From Phytophthora colocasiae (taxonomy: Eukaryota > Oomycota > Peronosporomycetes > Peronosporales > Peronosporaceae): a DNA stretch of 64,000 bases. Below the pieces are notes generated by a model. It was not told the DNA's origin, searched no databases, and saw nothing but the letters and a program-made list of their open reading frames with translations. Shown one piece after another: positions 11,634 to 23,007 of this stretch. Made by a program: the position numbers and the translations under genes. Location: assembly GCA_018806915.1 (NCBI GenBank), contig JAGKQI010000078.1, positions 744,001 to 808,000 on the forward strand, given 5' to 3'. The stretch's first letter is position 1; the number at the start of each line of letters is the position of its first letter.

Positions 11634-12717
11634 TGTGACGAGCCCAATACGCCTGTTCGCTAGCGGATCGTAATTGCTGACAATGGTTATCTGCGTTTGT
11701 CTCGCCGGGTTCTTCGTTTGCGGGGCTAATTCTCAATCAACAACAACACACTGCTGGCTCAGTCACCTGCCTCAGAACTTCGTTCCTATTTGTATTCAAA
11801 TGTACTAGGGTAGAGCTTCCGTCCTCACGTTCGTCCGTCCGTCCGTTCAATCGTTCGTTCACTCTAGACGACTTGCTTGTATCAACAGCACTAATAACTG
11901 TCCTTGGATTCCTCACTGATGTTGTTACTGGTGCTGTCGACTCGTTCCAACCGAGTTCGTCGCCAACTTCACGCACAGGATCCGTCCAAAGTTCAGTCGT
12001 ATCAGCCTTCGCTTCGCTCGTCCGTCCAAAGTTACCCACTCGTCCTATTCCTACTACGTTCGTTCGTCCACTCTACTTTCGTTCGTTCGTTCGTTCGTTC
12101 GTTCGTTCGTTCGTTCGTTCGTTCGTTCGTTCGTTCCTTCAGTCGTTGCCTCTCGGAGTACAAATTCCCGAACTACCTTATCGTTTTCCCGTCGGTCACC
12201 GGCCTCTCAGAGCACAGATCCCGAGGTACCTTCGTTCGTTCACCTTCCTCCCAGCGCGCAATCTCCGAAGTCGTTCGTCTGTCCGCTTACTGCCAGCGTG
12301 CAGATTACCAAGTCGTTCATCCGTCAATTCAGCCGCTTGTTCCTCAGAACGCAGTTTGCGAAGTACTTCTCGCCGTCGGTGCAAATTGCGAAGTCGTTCG
12401 TTCACTTGCCGCCCAGCTCACAGATTGCAGAGTGTTTGTCTCGACCGCTTGCTCCTCAGAGCTCAAATTCCGAAGTGCCGTTCGTCCGTCCGTTCATTCA
12501 TTGGTTGTTGGCTACACGCCAGTTCCAACGTCGACTGCGATCCTCTTCGTGCAGCCATACACCACTCGCCAGATCCGCACGCGTTCACCGTTCTCGCTCA
12601 TTCGCTGGTTAGCGATCTTCTCCGTCAAATTCAACCTAGGTCCGTTATTTCAATCGTCCAGCGATCTTCTTGCATCGTCAACTTCAACGTGAGGCGTTCA
12701 CTTCTCATCCTATTACA
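11634..12717 (-). repeat. 3' LTR of element D
   Basis: 1,084 bp, beginning TGTAATAGGATGAG and ending TTGGGCTCGTCACA on the minus strand. It matches the inverted 5' LTR part (17,417-18,391, plus) and the 5' LTR start fragment (21,312-21,407, minus). It contains a (CGTT)n tract of about 57 bp at 12,080-12,136. Long ORFs across the LTR (FVRSFVRS repeats) only reflect this tetranucleotide. Confidence 0.88.
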
Positions 12718-12735
12718 CGCCTTCTCCTACTCTAG
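12718..12735 (-). other. Polypurine tract of element D
   Basis: On the minus strand AGAGTAGGAGAAGGCG directly precedes the LTR start TGTAATAGG. Position and purine content fit the plus-strand priming site of an LTR retrotransposon. Confidence 0.65.
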
Positions 12736-12817
12736 ACTCTTCCACGACTCTGGCGGCCTGATAGAACTTTTTATAGTCTCGCATAGAGACCCAGAATGTC
12801 CCGTCATCCCGTTCAGA

Positions 12818-13744
12818 TCACTGACTATTTTGTCGTTCGTCATTTTCCCGTAGAGGTTGCAACTCCACCGCAAGGACATATTGTCCGGCTGCATTTCTTC
12901 TTCGTCGTCTCCGAAGTTCCACCAGCATTCCACGTTGTTCGTTCGGTTCGTTCGGGCTCGGAATTGCTCGTTCCTTTCGTTTTGGTATTCGTCCAACCTT
13001 GACTGCATCAACTTGGGCCGTCGTTGCTCGATCAGTCGCTCCGGCCGTCGTCGTAATCGTTTCGTGCTCGAGCGATCCTTCATCAGTCAATACTTCGATG
13101 ATATCATCACCAACGTTCTGCAGCACTTGCCCAGGGTGATGATACTGCACCAAAAACGAAACGTGAGCTATTAACAGCTCTCCTCCTCCGTCCTGATCTT
13201 CTCGTCGCAGCAGTAGGTTATCGTAGCCAGCAGGTTCAATCACTCGAGCCGGTCTGATCCAAGAGTGTACAAATTTGGAAGCTTTCGGTCCTCTCGGAGG
13301 CCGAAACACCCACACCCTGTCGCCTGGTTCAAATTCTCGTTCTGTTCGTGCTTTCCGATCATAGTACTTCGCCTGTCGAGCTTGTTCTCGTTCTCGTGCT
13401 AGTTCCGCACATTCATGACTCACCTTCAACGTCTTCAGCAGCTTCTGATGATGTTCTAATAGGTCACCAGCTTCGGTCACATGTGTCCTTCGCAATAACT
13501 CGTTCGGCGTACACAATTTTCGTCCCATCATCAATTCATTAGGCGACAACGCCACTGTCGAGTGTTTTCCAGAGTTGTATGAGTAGACCGCGAAATCCAC
13601 CCAGTTGTCCCAGTCACATTGTCGTTCGTCGCTCATATAAGTTGCTACACAATCCTTCCATGTCCTGTGGAACCGTTCTACAAGTCCGATCATCTGAGGT
13701 CGATACGGTACTGAATTCGTCTGTTGAGCCTGCAATAGTCTCAC
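12818..13744 (-). pseudogene. Element D integrase, C-terminal part
   Basis: 308 residues starting within the integrase core: QQTNSVPYRPQMIGLVERF contains the Glu of the DDE triad. TWKDCVATYMSD, FAVYSYNSGKHSTVALSPNE and a GPF/GxxVWV-type module follow (FEPGDRVWVFRPPRGPKASK), as usual for gypsy integrase C-termini. The tail is basic and low complexity. A one-base frameshift near 13,741 separates it from the upstream pol ORF. Confidence 0.88.
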
Positions 13745-15969
13745 CAGTTGACTTTGCCTGTCAACTCAGGAGCTCCGTCCGTCAACAGCTCTCGGAAAGG
13801 TCCAAATTTGAGGACAAACTCCTTCATCAAGAAACTCGCAACTTTGTCCGCTTCATGAGTCTCCATCGTCGTTGCCACTGCATATCGTGTCACGTATTCC
13901 AGCGCTGCGATCACATATCTTGGTCCGTTCTCACCAACAGGTAAGGGTCCTGCTACGTCTAAGGCCCAGCGATCACCAACGTCTCCCCCTCGTAAACTTT
14001 GCAATGGAGGCACAATTTCTTTTGGTTTCGCTTTTCGGCTACCGCATTCTTGACATCCTCGTACCCAACATTTCACGTCTTTTGTTAAGTTCGGCCACCA
14101 GTATATCTGAGCAATTCTAGCTTGAGTGTGCGTCGTTCGTAAGTGTCCAGCCCAGATTGAGTCATGACATTCTTTGAACACAATCGGTCGTAACATTGCA
14201 GGCAGTATCACCCGGATACCGTTCATCGTTTCAATCACTGCCATGCCATAGTCCGTCGTCACTCTCATATCTCGGTACTCGCCGTCTTTGATCAACCTTT
14301 GGACCAGCTTACTCTCCATTTGTGCTTCACAGATTTCTTCATCAGTCAGTTGCAAGGTGTCGCCTTGTTCACGTCTCCGTCGGCGTTCTTCACGTGCTCG
14401 CTCGTATTCACTCCATCGTATACCGTTCGCATTCGTCTGTGTCACCGTCGTAATGGCATCTGGCCCTCGTATCGACGCCATGCTCGTTGTCAGCGGCATT
14501 CCTGGTTCGTCTGCTGCATTTCGTGGTACGTCTACTTCATGATCGGTGTTGATGTCTTCCGCGGCTAACGTATTCTTGGTAGGCGGCGCTCTTCGTATCT
14601 CCTTCGTCGTTCGTTCGCGAGTTGGTTGCTCCATAGACATCTCTGTCAACACCGCATCATCGTCGTACATCCTTTGCACCTCCGTCGTCTTGTCAGGGGT
14701 CCGTTTCAATGCTTCACTTCGCGACAATGGCTTCTTCGCGTCCACATTCTCCAACAGCAGCTTCTTGGCCATCATTTTCTGCCGTTTTCCAGTCTTAGCG
14801 CTTCGAATCTGCTCCGTCGTCGTCATATAGCGTCCGTCACTCATGTTTGTCGCCATGGTTACTTCCGTTAGCTTCGTCTTGTCGTCACCAGTCCTTCGTT
14901 TCATTCGTTTCCGCCGTCCTGCTGCAGCTAACGTCTTCGATACAACAGGGGCTCTGGACAACGCGTCGGCAACAACATTTGTACTACCCGGTCGGTATTC
15001 AACAGCAAAGTCATACTCTTGAAGAGTCAAAGCCCAGCGGTGCAATTTGCCCGTAAGATTCGTACTAATGATCAACCATTTCAACGCTGCGTGATCCGTC
15101 ACAACTACAAATCGTCGTCCGTACAGATAAGGTCTGAAAAGTTTGATAGCCCATACAACAGCGAGACATTCTAACTCAGTAATGCCATACTTCGCTTCAG
15201 CTTCGTTGTTAACCTTGCTTGCATAAGCCACAGGCTGCCATCCGTCACCTCCATCTTGCATCAGGCTCGCTCCCAGTCCTGTCGTAGAAGCATCCGTACT
15301 CAATCGAAACGGCAATCGAAAATCCGGATATCGCAACACCGGCTTCGTCGTCAATATTTTCTTCACTGCGAGGAACGCCTCCTCTTGCGAAGCACCCCAC
15401 TTCCATTTTACCTTTTTCCGCAACAACTTCGTCAACGGCTCCATCAAAGTACCGAATCCCGGCACGAATTTTCTGTAATAACCCGCGAGATGCATGAATC
15501 TCTTCACCTCTCCAGCATCGTTCGGCTTCGAGAAATCCCGTACTGCAGTCACCAATCGATCCAGTGGTCGTACGCCTTCCTTCGACAATTCGTGGCTTAA
15601 GTACTCCATCGCCTCAGCAGCAAACACACACTTCTTCAACTTGAGCGTCAAACCCGCTTGAGATAGTCGCTCCAACACACAAGCCAGCTCGATCACGTGT
15701 CGCTCAATTCCACCTCTCGTATAGATCACGATATCGTCAAGGTACACCAGACAAGTTGACCAAGTAAGACCTCTCAGTACTCCGTTCATCATTCGTTGAA
15801 ACGTGGATGGTGCGTTCATCAGTCCAAAAGGCTTCCTTAGGAACTGATACAATCCTTGTTTCGTCATGAAAGCCGTCTTGACTTTATCTCGTAGTGCCAT
15901 ATAAATCTGCCAGTTGCCCGCCTTCAAATCAAGTGTCGAGAATAACAGTGCTCCACCAAGCGCTTCCAA
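13741..15969 (-). pseudogene. Element D reverse transcriptase, RNase H and integrase N-terminal part
   Basis: 742 residues. RT motifs are [27 protein letters not shown] and the catalytic CLVYLDDIVIYT, at normal gypsy spacing. RNase H follows (LSTDASTTGLGASL, ELECLAVVWAIKLFRPYLYG, VVTDHAALKWL, NVVADALSR). After a ~190-residue Lys/Thr-rich linker comes an HHCC-type zinc region (WAGHLRTTHTQARI, CWVRGCQEC) and the first two integrase Asp (DRWALDVAGPLP, LLTDGAPE). The N-terminal RT part lies in another frame (15,924-16,274) and the C-terminal integrase in a third. Confidence 0.92.
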
Positions 15970-16274
15970 TGTTTCGTCAATCGTGGCAAAGGGTAGACAT
16001 CTTTTCGTGTAATTTTGTTCAGCGCTCGGTAATCAACGCAGAATCTGACTTCTTCATCCTTCTTACGTACTAACACGACAGGAAAACCCCAAGCACCGTT
16101 TCCTTCTTCGATCACTCCGGCCGCCAACATCTTTTTCACATTTTCCTCGATGATCGCGTCGTCAGCGTGAGCTTGTCGTCTTCTCTTCATCATAATGGGT
16201 GCAGCATCGCCAGTATCAATGTGATGTTCCACTGGTAGTGCCGTCGGTGGCGGACAATCACCCGTAGTTTCCAC
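15924..16274 (-). pseudogene. Element D reverse transcriptase, N-terminal part
   Basis: 116 residues holding [40 protein letters not shown] and [20 protein letters not shown], the classical start of gypsy RT. It is in frame with the protease ORF but separated from it by one TAA stop (16,293-16,295). A one-base loss near 15,990 shifts it from the rest of RT. Confidence 0.88.
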
Positions 16275-16292
16275 CAGATTCCGATAGGCTCG

Positions 16293-17252
16293 TTATAACT
16301 TCAAAACCAACTCCTGACTGTCACCAATTCTCACGTGATCTTCGTCTTCAAGGGGCTTTTGACTGCTTATTCCATCTAGCCAGTTCTTTACTCTGTCACG
16401 CTGTAACTCACCGTTGATCTCGAGGATCTCCATATCATCGTCAATCGGTATCCAAACTCCGAGCTCTTTCTTCGAGGGTAACTTCGTTCTTCCCCGTGCT
16501 GCATTAATCATTGGCACCACTGCTTTTCCGTTCTCGGCACGCGTCACCGTCGAAGCCAACATCACGGCGCCTGCGCATCGCGTTGGTACAAACACGCCAA
16601 GTTCCCCGTCCGGAGCAGCAACAGATACTTCAACAGGTGTCACCGCATTCCCAGTCAACTGCGTACGTCTCGTCATCCAAACTGCTGCAATGCGTGCACT
16701 TGCACCGTCGCCAGATACTTCATTCGTCCGAAAAGGAATAATAAATCTCCGCTCCTTCTCTCGATATGTCAACTCGTTGCGTTCGAAATCTAGCTTAGCG
16801 CCATGTTGCTTTAGGAAGTCCACTCCCAGCAAAAACTCGTCATCACATCCGTCAACAACACAGATAGTTTCACCAAACACCGTTCGTAGATGAAAACGCC
16901 ACACGCCAACCACGTCCAGCAAAAACCCGCCGATTCCATCAACGAAGTCCACCGGTGTTTCAACGTCCAGTCGGTCTCCATGCTGCATCCATCCGGTACC
17001 TGCTACTGTATACCGCGCACAACTATCGAGCTTAACGTCTTTCCACGTACGATTCACGCGCACTTTCGCCGTCGATAAACCATCTACGGAGAGTACATAT
17101 TCTTCATCGTCATCGTTCGTCACTGTGATCGTCGTTGTTGGCTCGCGCGTCTTCTTCACCAGTTTTACAGGGTTTGTTTGCTCCTGTTCATGTCCTACGG
17201 CCGTCACAGGGATCGCCTCTCGTCCGCGTCGTCGCTCAGCCAGCCTTCGCAA
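16293..17252 (-). pseudogene. Element D retropepsin-like protease
   Basis: 319 residues. The active-site region reads VKLDSCARYTVAG; the usual DS/TGA triplet appears as DSCA, so the conserved Gly is replaced by Cys. FLLGVDFLKQHGAKLDFERN is the hallmark (I/L)LGxDFL segment of gypsy proteases. The basic N-terminus (RRLAERRRGREA) extends upstream in frame to about 17,330, where an A7 tract precedes a shifted frame. The reading frame continues into RT after a single stop. Confidence 0.78.
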
Positions 17253-17416
17253 TGCTGTGTCAGCTTCATTCCGTCGTGTTTGTGCTAACCGTTCGCGTCG
17301 ATCATCTTTGCGTTTTTTTAACTTCCCGCTGGCCCTTCAACTTTTCCTGTCGGCGCTATCGAGCTGCTCGTCGTGCGTTCCGTCATTGTAACCGTCGTTC
17401 TGCAGTCACACGTCGG

Positions 17417-18391
17417 GCTAACCAGCGAATGAGCAACGAGAACGGTGAACGCGTGCGGATCTGGCGAGTGGTGTATGGCTGCACGAAGAGGATCGCAGTC
17501 GACGTTGGAACTGGCGTGTAGCCAACAACCAATGAATGAACGGACGGACGAACGGCACTTCGGAATTTGAGCTCTGAGGAGCAAGCGGTCGAGACAAACA
17601 CTTTGCAATCTGTGAGCTGGGCGGCAAGTGAACGAACGACTTCGCAATTTGCACCGACGGCGAGAAGTACTTCGCAAACTGCGTTCTGAGGAACAAGCGG
17701 CTGAATTGACGGATGAACGACTTGGTAATCTGCACGCTGGCAGTAAGCGGACAGACGAACGACTTCGGAGATTGCGCGCTGGGAGGAAGGTGAACGAACG
17801 AAGGTACCTCGGGATCTGTGCTCTGAGAGGCCGGTGACCGACGGGAAAACGATAAGGTAGTTCGGGAATTTGTACTCCGAGAGGCAACGACTGAAGGAAC
17901 GAACGAACGAACGAACGAACGAACGAACGAACGAACGAACGAACGAAAGTAGAGTGGACGAACGAACGTAGTAGGAATAGGACGAGTGGGTAACTTTGGA
18001 CGGACGAGCGAAGTGGAGGCTGATACGACTGAATTTTGGACGGATCCTGTGCGTGAAGTTGGCGACGAACTCGGTTGGAACGAGTCGACAGCACCAGTAA
18101 CAACATCAGTGAGGAATCCAAGGACAGTTATTAGCGCTGTTGATACAAGCAAGTCGTCTAGAGTGAACGAACGATTGAACGGACGGACGGACGAACGTGA
18201 GGACGGAAGCTCTACCCTAGTACATTTGAATACAAATAGGAACGAAGTTCCGAGGCAGGTGACTGAGCCAGCAGTGTGTTGTTGTTGATTGAGAATTAGC
18301 CCCGCAAACGAAGAACCCGGCGAGACAAACGCAGATAACCATTGTCAGCAATTACGATCCGCTAGCGAACAGGCGTATTGGGTTCGTCACA
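17417..18391 (+). repeat. 5' LTR of element D, main part, inverted
   Basis: 975 bp, in plus orientation although pol is on the minus strand. It begins at GCTAACCAGCG, matching the complement of 12,613 in the 3' LTR, and ends TTCGTCACA at 18,391. The missing first ~96 bp are at 21,312-21,407 in minus orientation; about 8 bp are lost between them. Its (GAAC)n tract is about 51 bp against about 57 bp in the 3' LTR. Confidence 0.88.
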
Positions 18392-18409
18392 TGGTGGTCA
18401 TACAGGGGC
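18392..18409 (+). other. Primer-binding site of element D
   Basis: TGGTGGTCATACAGGGGC follows the LTR end (...GTCACA) without a spacer. The 3' LTR at 11,634 is followed instead by host sequence, so this is where LTR identity stops and internal sequence starts. The complement ends in CCA, as expected for a tRNA primer. Confidence 0.6.
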
Positions 18410-18450
18410 TACTAGCGAAGAAACGTGAATTGAGAAAGAAACGAAACACG

Positions 18451-20812
18451 ATGGGAACGAGAACGGCTACGGTTGGGACCACGACGAGACTGCTCGAACG
18501 ACGCGAGGCAGGAAGACCGGGCCCAAAGCCAAACTGAAGTCGAAGAGAAACATGAAGATAACGACGTTGATGATGGAACAGCGATACGAACGGGTGATGA
18601 ACGGCGGCCGAACGATGAAACGGAAGGCGTTGACATGTCGGAACGAGCAGTGGAACCTGCCAGTGATGCTGCCACGGAACTGTATGAGGATCTATCAGAC
18701 GACATGCAGGAACCGACAGAGGCAGAAATCGTCAACCTGGCGCACAATGAGAAAGCTGGGAGCTGTAGCCGCTAAAACGGGAACAGGAACGAAGGTATCA
18801 GCCAGGTTAAAGAAATTGGCGACTGACCTGCAGCAAGTAACGACTCAGCTGGCTACCCCGAGAGCAATATCAATTAGTGAAACAGTTGAACAGGTCGATG
18901 AAGCACTGGAATGAGAACGTGACGTCAATGAGACCTGCGAACGGCTGGATATCGACCTCCACCAGCAGATACCAGAGCGACGAAGCCGTGAAGAACGAGA
19001 ACCACCAGCACGACGTGTGCAGTACGATGCATCCAGAACGGCCAAAAGAGTTAACCGGCGGGGTAACGATAGCGACGTTGGCGAGGAACGATCAAGTAGT
19101 GACTCCGAGTCAAGACGGCGCCCACGTGCCGAACAGCCAGCCAGACGATACCGGAATAGCAACAATGCTGATGATACTGAAGAGCGGAGACCACGAAGAC
19201 GTGAACGAAGTGATGGAAGTCGACGTTGGGAAGAACCACGTCGTGGAGATCGTCACCACCGGGAACGACGAGATGAACGACATCCGCGACGACGTTTACA
19301 GAGAGCAGCACCAGGCGGAGATTCATCCGATGGAGCTAGCAGCTTGAATGACGATAGTTCCGGCAGTGATCGACGGGGACGGCGTGACCGAAGTAATAGC
19401 CGAAGCAGTAGTCGAAGCAGTAGTCGAAGCAGTAGCTCGGAGAGTCGAATCAGTTCCGACGGAGCCAGTGATTCGAGTGATCTGGGACGGGATAACCGTC
19501 GTCGCATCCGAGAACCCCGAAGACATGACAGACGACGTGAACGCCATGAACGAGAACGACGACATCGGGTGCAAAACATCAAAGATCTGGAACTCCCGAG
19601 TTTCACACCGACGCCGAGAGCATCAGTATTGACGTGGGTGGACAGGATCGACTTGGCGTTGAAGGGAGCCAAAGAATCGGGACGAGGTGAATGGTCAGAC
19701 CACTCCTTGTACTTTATCCTCGGTAACAAGTTGATAGAGAGCGCAGCGAGATGGTGGGTGAACATGGATAGAAGACTACATCGACGAGATCGCACCTGGA
19801 CGAAATTGAAAGTGGCATTGTTACGGACCTCGTGTGAATAAGTCTGCTGCTGAAGCTCGAGTGATTCCACAAGGAACCATATGCGGATTTTGCAGCGGGA
19901 TTTCGCGAAGCTGCGGGCAGGAATGAGGTCAGTGAACGAGTGTTTCTGGCACAGTTCTATCGACGCATTGATCGGACGGTCAGACAACTGGTCAAACAGC
20001 CACCGGTGCCTCGAACCTTGGAAGAAGCTGTGGAGAAAGCCACTGAAATTGATGATCCAATGGACTATGCGACCGGAAATCAGCTCGGGACACAGAATTA
20101 AACCCGACCACCATCAGGAGGCGACGGCCGAATGGTAGTGATTCCTGGGGTAGGCACGTTGACGTTGCCGGCGGAAAGACTCGAGGACGAGGCGAAAAGT
20201 AGCGAAATGGCAGCAGGCACGACGGATGCACTCGCCATCTGCAACAACCAACAGGGCGTGTACAACTGGCCTGCTGGAGTGTTTGAATTCCCACCGGGGC
20301 AAAAATGGAATGGAAGATTCTGGGTAGCGACTGGAAACAATGGAAAGAAGCGCGCTGACAAAAAGAAGACTAAGCAGAAATCTAAAGCAGACGTGCCATC
20401 GTCTAAGGAACGGAAGAAAACGAAACGCGTGGTTCCGGATACCAGTAGTGAAGATGAGCAGGACGAACCGAGAATGAAGCGGCCGAAGACGACGACGACC
20501 CCATCCACTGCAGCTGTGAAGAATGGCAACAGCAGACGAACCAACGCACGGGGTGACTCGAATGGCGGGGAGTCAACAAAGTACGGAAGGCAAGGACGAA
20601 CCGATAACCCGAACCGACCATGTTTTCATTGCGGACAGAATAGCCATTGGTCATCGCAGTGCCCAAACGAGCCGAAGTGCTGTGCGTGCAACCAGAGAGG
20701 ACACTTTGCGAGGGATTGCCCTAACGACATCGCTAAGAAACGTAACGACGAGTATCTGCGGAAGCGAGCTGAGGAAACGAAGGAGTCATCGGAAAACGAC
20801 AACCGGGCGTAG
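18451..20812 (+). pseudogene. Element D gag, broken in several frames, with CCHC knuckles
   Basis: The likely start is the ATG at 18,451 (MGTRTATVG). Coding-like pieces follow in changing frames: an acidic region (18,530-18,770), an Arg/Ser/Asp-rich region (19,017-19,590), a capsid-like part (LELPSFTPTPRASVLTWVDR, FILGNKLIESAARWWVNMDR) to 19,841, then after a frameshift a helical part around 19,880-20,100. The last ORF (20,132-20,812) has two knuckles, CFHCGQNSHWSSQC and CCACNQRGHFARDC. At least four frame changes show decay. It lies in the inverted block and belongs upstream of the minus-strand pol. Confidence 0.78.
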
Positions 20813-20818
20813 TAACGG

Positions 20819-21311
20819 AGGTACTCTCCGACAACGAAGTTGGCGTTACAAGACGATGGAATAGTGCAAACGATGAAGCAGTTAAGGAATGGAGGTGATA
20901 AACGTGATGAGAGCCGAGCGGCTATCTACGTAGCTACAGTACGACCCGACGAGGAAATATTGACGGATACGGTTGGAAGGACTGTCGGAAATTGAGATCG
21001 CCGGTACGAACAAGGGCAATGGTGATTCGAGTGCGACGAACGAGGATTCCAAAGACACGACGGTGACGACGAAGCCCAACGAACGAGTACAACGCGAGTA
21101 TGAATCGGTCTCGACAACTACGTTGGACGGTTCGAACGCTGGAGAAGGCGCGGACGGTGCTACGGAGTGTGGTACCGGTACGGTTGGGGTCGGATCTGGA
21201 GTAGGCGGAAGCAAATGAATTGACGAAGCTCCGGCTACCAGTGATGAAGTCCATACTGGAGAAGGCGCGATGACTGAGGGTCTAGATGGAGAAGAACGAG
21301 CCGTGAAGCGA
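20819..21311 (+). pseudogene. Element D gag-pol linker remnant
   Basis: Frames after gag contain protein-like stretches: RDESRAAIYVATVRPDEEIL near 20,905-20,960, and a Gly/Thr/Glu-rich ORF at 20,973-21,218 (SEIEIAGTNKGNGDSSATN). These probably led into protease before the inversion. The block ends near 21,311, where the 5' LTR start fragment begins in opposite orientation. Confidence 0.5.
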
Positions 21312-21407
21312 CCGTCTAATTCAATCCAGGTCCGTCATTTCAATCGTCCAGCGATCTTCTAGCATCGTCAACTTCAACGTGAGGCGTTCACTTCTCATCC
21401 TATTACA
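21312..21407 (-). repeat. First ~96 bp of the 5' LTR of element D
   Basis: On the minus strand it begins TGTAATAGGATGAG at 21,407, matching the 3' LTR start at 12,717 nearly base for base down to about 21,312. The homology then stops and inverted internal sequence begins. The target duplication GCTT lies just outside. Confidence 0.85.
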
Positions 21408-21411
21408 GCTT

Positions 21412-21757
21412 CTTGTATCGCTACAACGGCTGTTCTTGGTGTAAGAACTTCCATTTGCTCATGACGAAGTTGATTCTTGATTCTTCGACCAGTAGCAGGT
21501 CGTTTCGGTAGTTTTGTAGGTTCTGATGAAGTTGCTCGAGCTGTAGACGGTCTGGAAGGTAGAATACTTCGATGTTGACGACAATCGATAGACGTCAAGA
21601 AGGCCCATTGAGCTGTAGATGGGTAGGATAGTTCCTGACGAAGTTTACGATGAGGTGCTGAAGATCCACTGGTAGTTCCTATTCTACTCCCGTCACTGTA
21701 AGCTCTCGCTGATACGATCGTCCTCGGTGATTCAGAAGCTAATGGAGGTCCGTACAT
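21412..21757 (-). pseudogene. 5' part of the ORF interrupted by element D
   Basis: The minus-strand ORF starts MYGPPLASESPRTIVSARAY and runs to VVAIQEA, where the LTR of D begins. With D removed it continues in frame at 11,629 for about 50 residues. It is Ser/Arg/Pro-rich with no domain recognised; it could be a host gene or an older retroelement gag. From 21,760 to 22,700 no supported gene is seen. Confidence 0.5.
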
Positions 21758-22707
21758 CGTGGAAGCGTTTATTTTCTTTGAAACCTATTCTCACTATTCT
21801 TGGGTTCCCACAAACTTACAGAACTATTTAAAGAGAATGAAATGGTTTCCATCTCAAAAGAAAATTCCGATGATGAGCTGGAGAATGCAGTCTTTCGTGA
21901 AAAGCAGTCAATGACAGGTGATACACCTTCCCCGACGATTTCTCGTTTGTTGTGCTGTCTGCGGAATCGCTGTATCCGTGGAACTTGTGTGGTTATCCCG
22001 TCTTTACTCTCCTTACTGGTGTTTTTAAGTCTCCCATCCAGTACTACTACCAGTGCGAGACGAGTTTCCTTGATTTTAGCTGTTGCTCCACCGGTCATTC
22101 AAAATGAAAGATGGGGGGTAAAGACTGCTTAGAGCGTTCCCACCGGTAACGATCTTAGTTGTCAATTCGTGACCCATATCGCGGCCGTTCCGACATCCCT
22201 ACATTTTTCGACAAGCAGGAAACTCGCCAAAGCCAGGGCAAATCGGAAATAGTGAAAAATCGTAAGTTATACATTATGTACAGTACATTTATCGTTTCAA
22301 GTCAGCTTTCATACTTTCATACAACCGCGAGGAAATCGCCTCTAGAGGCCTCTGGACCGAGAAAAACGCTATTTTGTATATTCATGCATATTTGCTCCAG
22401 AGCACATGTGCACAGGAGGCGGCATATTCATTAATGAGACCGGCTTCGCGGCAGAGGGGCTACAATTAGAAGCAGTCCAGCTCCTACAAGGCATATTATT
22501 GGCTCATGCATGGTCCAATCAGAAGCTATAGTCAATGATAAGTTTTGATTGGTAAGTCCATCAACCAATAACCAATCGCCTTCTGTCCCAACGAAAGCTA
22601 TTGTCTGCCAGTTTGCCGAAACGTGGCCCACGTTCCCAGTCTTCTTTTTTCAGAGCTCACGATCAAGCCTCAGCAGACGTCGACTCCAGCCCCCCCCCCT
22701 CAACTCC

Positions 22708-22778
22708 AACACCGTAGCTCAATGGCAAGAGCGTAGAGCTTCGGCTCTGAGGTGCCTGTTCAATTCAGGCCGGTGTTA
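22708..22778 (+). tRNA. tRNA-like sequence, probably a pseudogene or SINE head
   Basis: 71 nt. The 7-bp acceptor stem (AACACCG/CGGTGTT) is perfect, the D arm is GCTC-AATGGCAA-GAGC, and the T arm is GCCTG-TTCAATT-CAGGC (perfect 5 bp). The anticodon region folds only as TAGAG-CTTCGG-CTCTG with a 6-nt loop, one base short. If the missing base is at position 38 the anticodon would read TCG (Arg). The perfect outer arms with a defective anticodon loop suggest a tRNA pseudogene or tRNA-derived short element rather than a working tRNA. Confidence 0.5.
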
Positions 22779-23007
22779 TCATTCAAGTTTGGCGCTAGGT
22801 TGTGGTGCAGCGGCCCTTGCGCTTCAGTACCGTGCATCTGCACTACTATGGCCGCGTCGTGTTCCTGCTGTGTCGTGCCTCTGGTCGCTGCTGATACAAT
22901 GAAGTGCTGCTGCAGATGAGTACTGGAAATCCTGTGTCCTGTGAGGTTTTGGCGCTGTGGTGGTGGTGCGTTTTTTTTAAATGAATTACAGATGCGATCT
23001 AACCGGT

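Larger units (their letters stand above)
11634..21407 (-). mobile_element. Element D: Ty3/gypsy LTR retrotransposon with an internal inversion
   Basis: The 9.77-kb element is bounded by TGTAATA...GTCACA LTR ends and flanked by the 4-bp target duplication GCTT (11,630-11,633 and 21,408-21,411, plus strand). Minus-strand order is: first ~96 bp of the 5' LTR (21,407-21,312); an inverted block (17,417-~21,311) holding the rest of the 5' LTR, PBS and gag on the plus strand; then protease, RT, RNase H and integrase (17,252-12,818); PPT; 3' LTR (12,717-11,634). Domain order PR-RT-RH-INT places it in Ty3/gypsy. Several stops and frameshifts make it inactive. Confidence 0.85.

Noticed and set aside
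11873..12853. 326-residue plus-strand ORF with FVRSFVRS repeats
   Set aside because: It lies wholly within the 3' LTR of element D, and the repeat is only the translated (CGTT)n tract; the copy at 17,318-18,152 is the same LTR.
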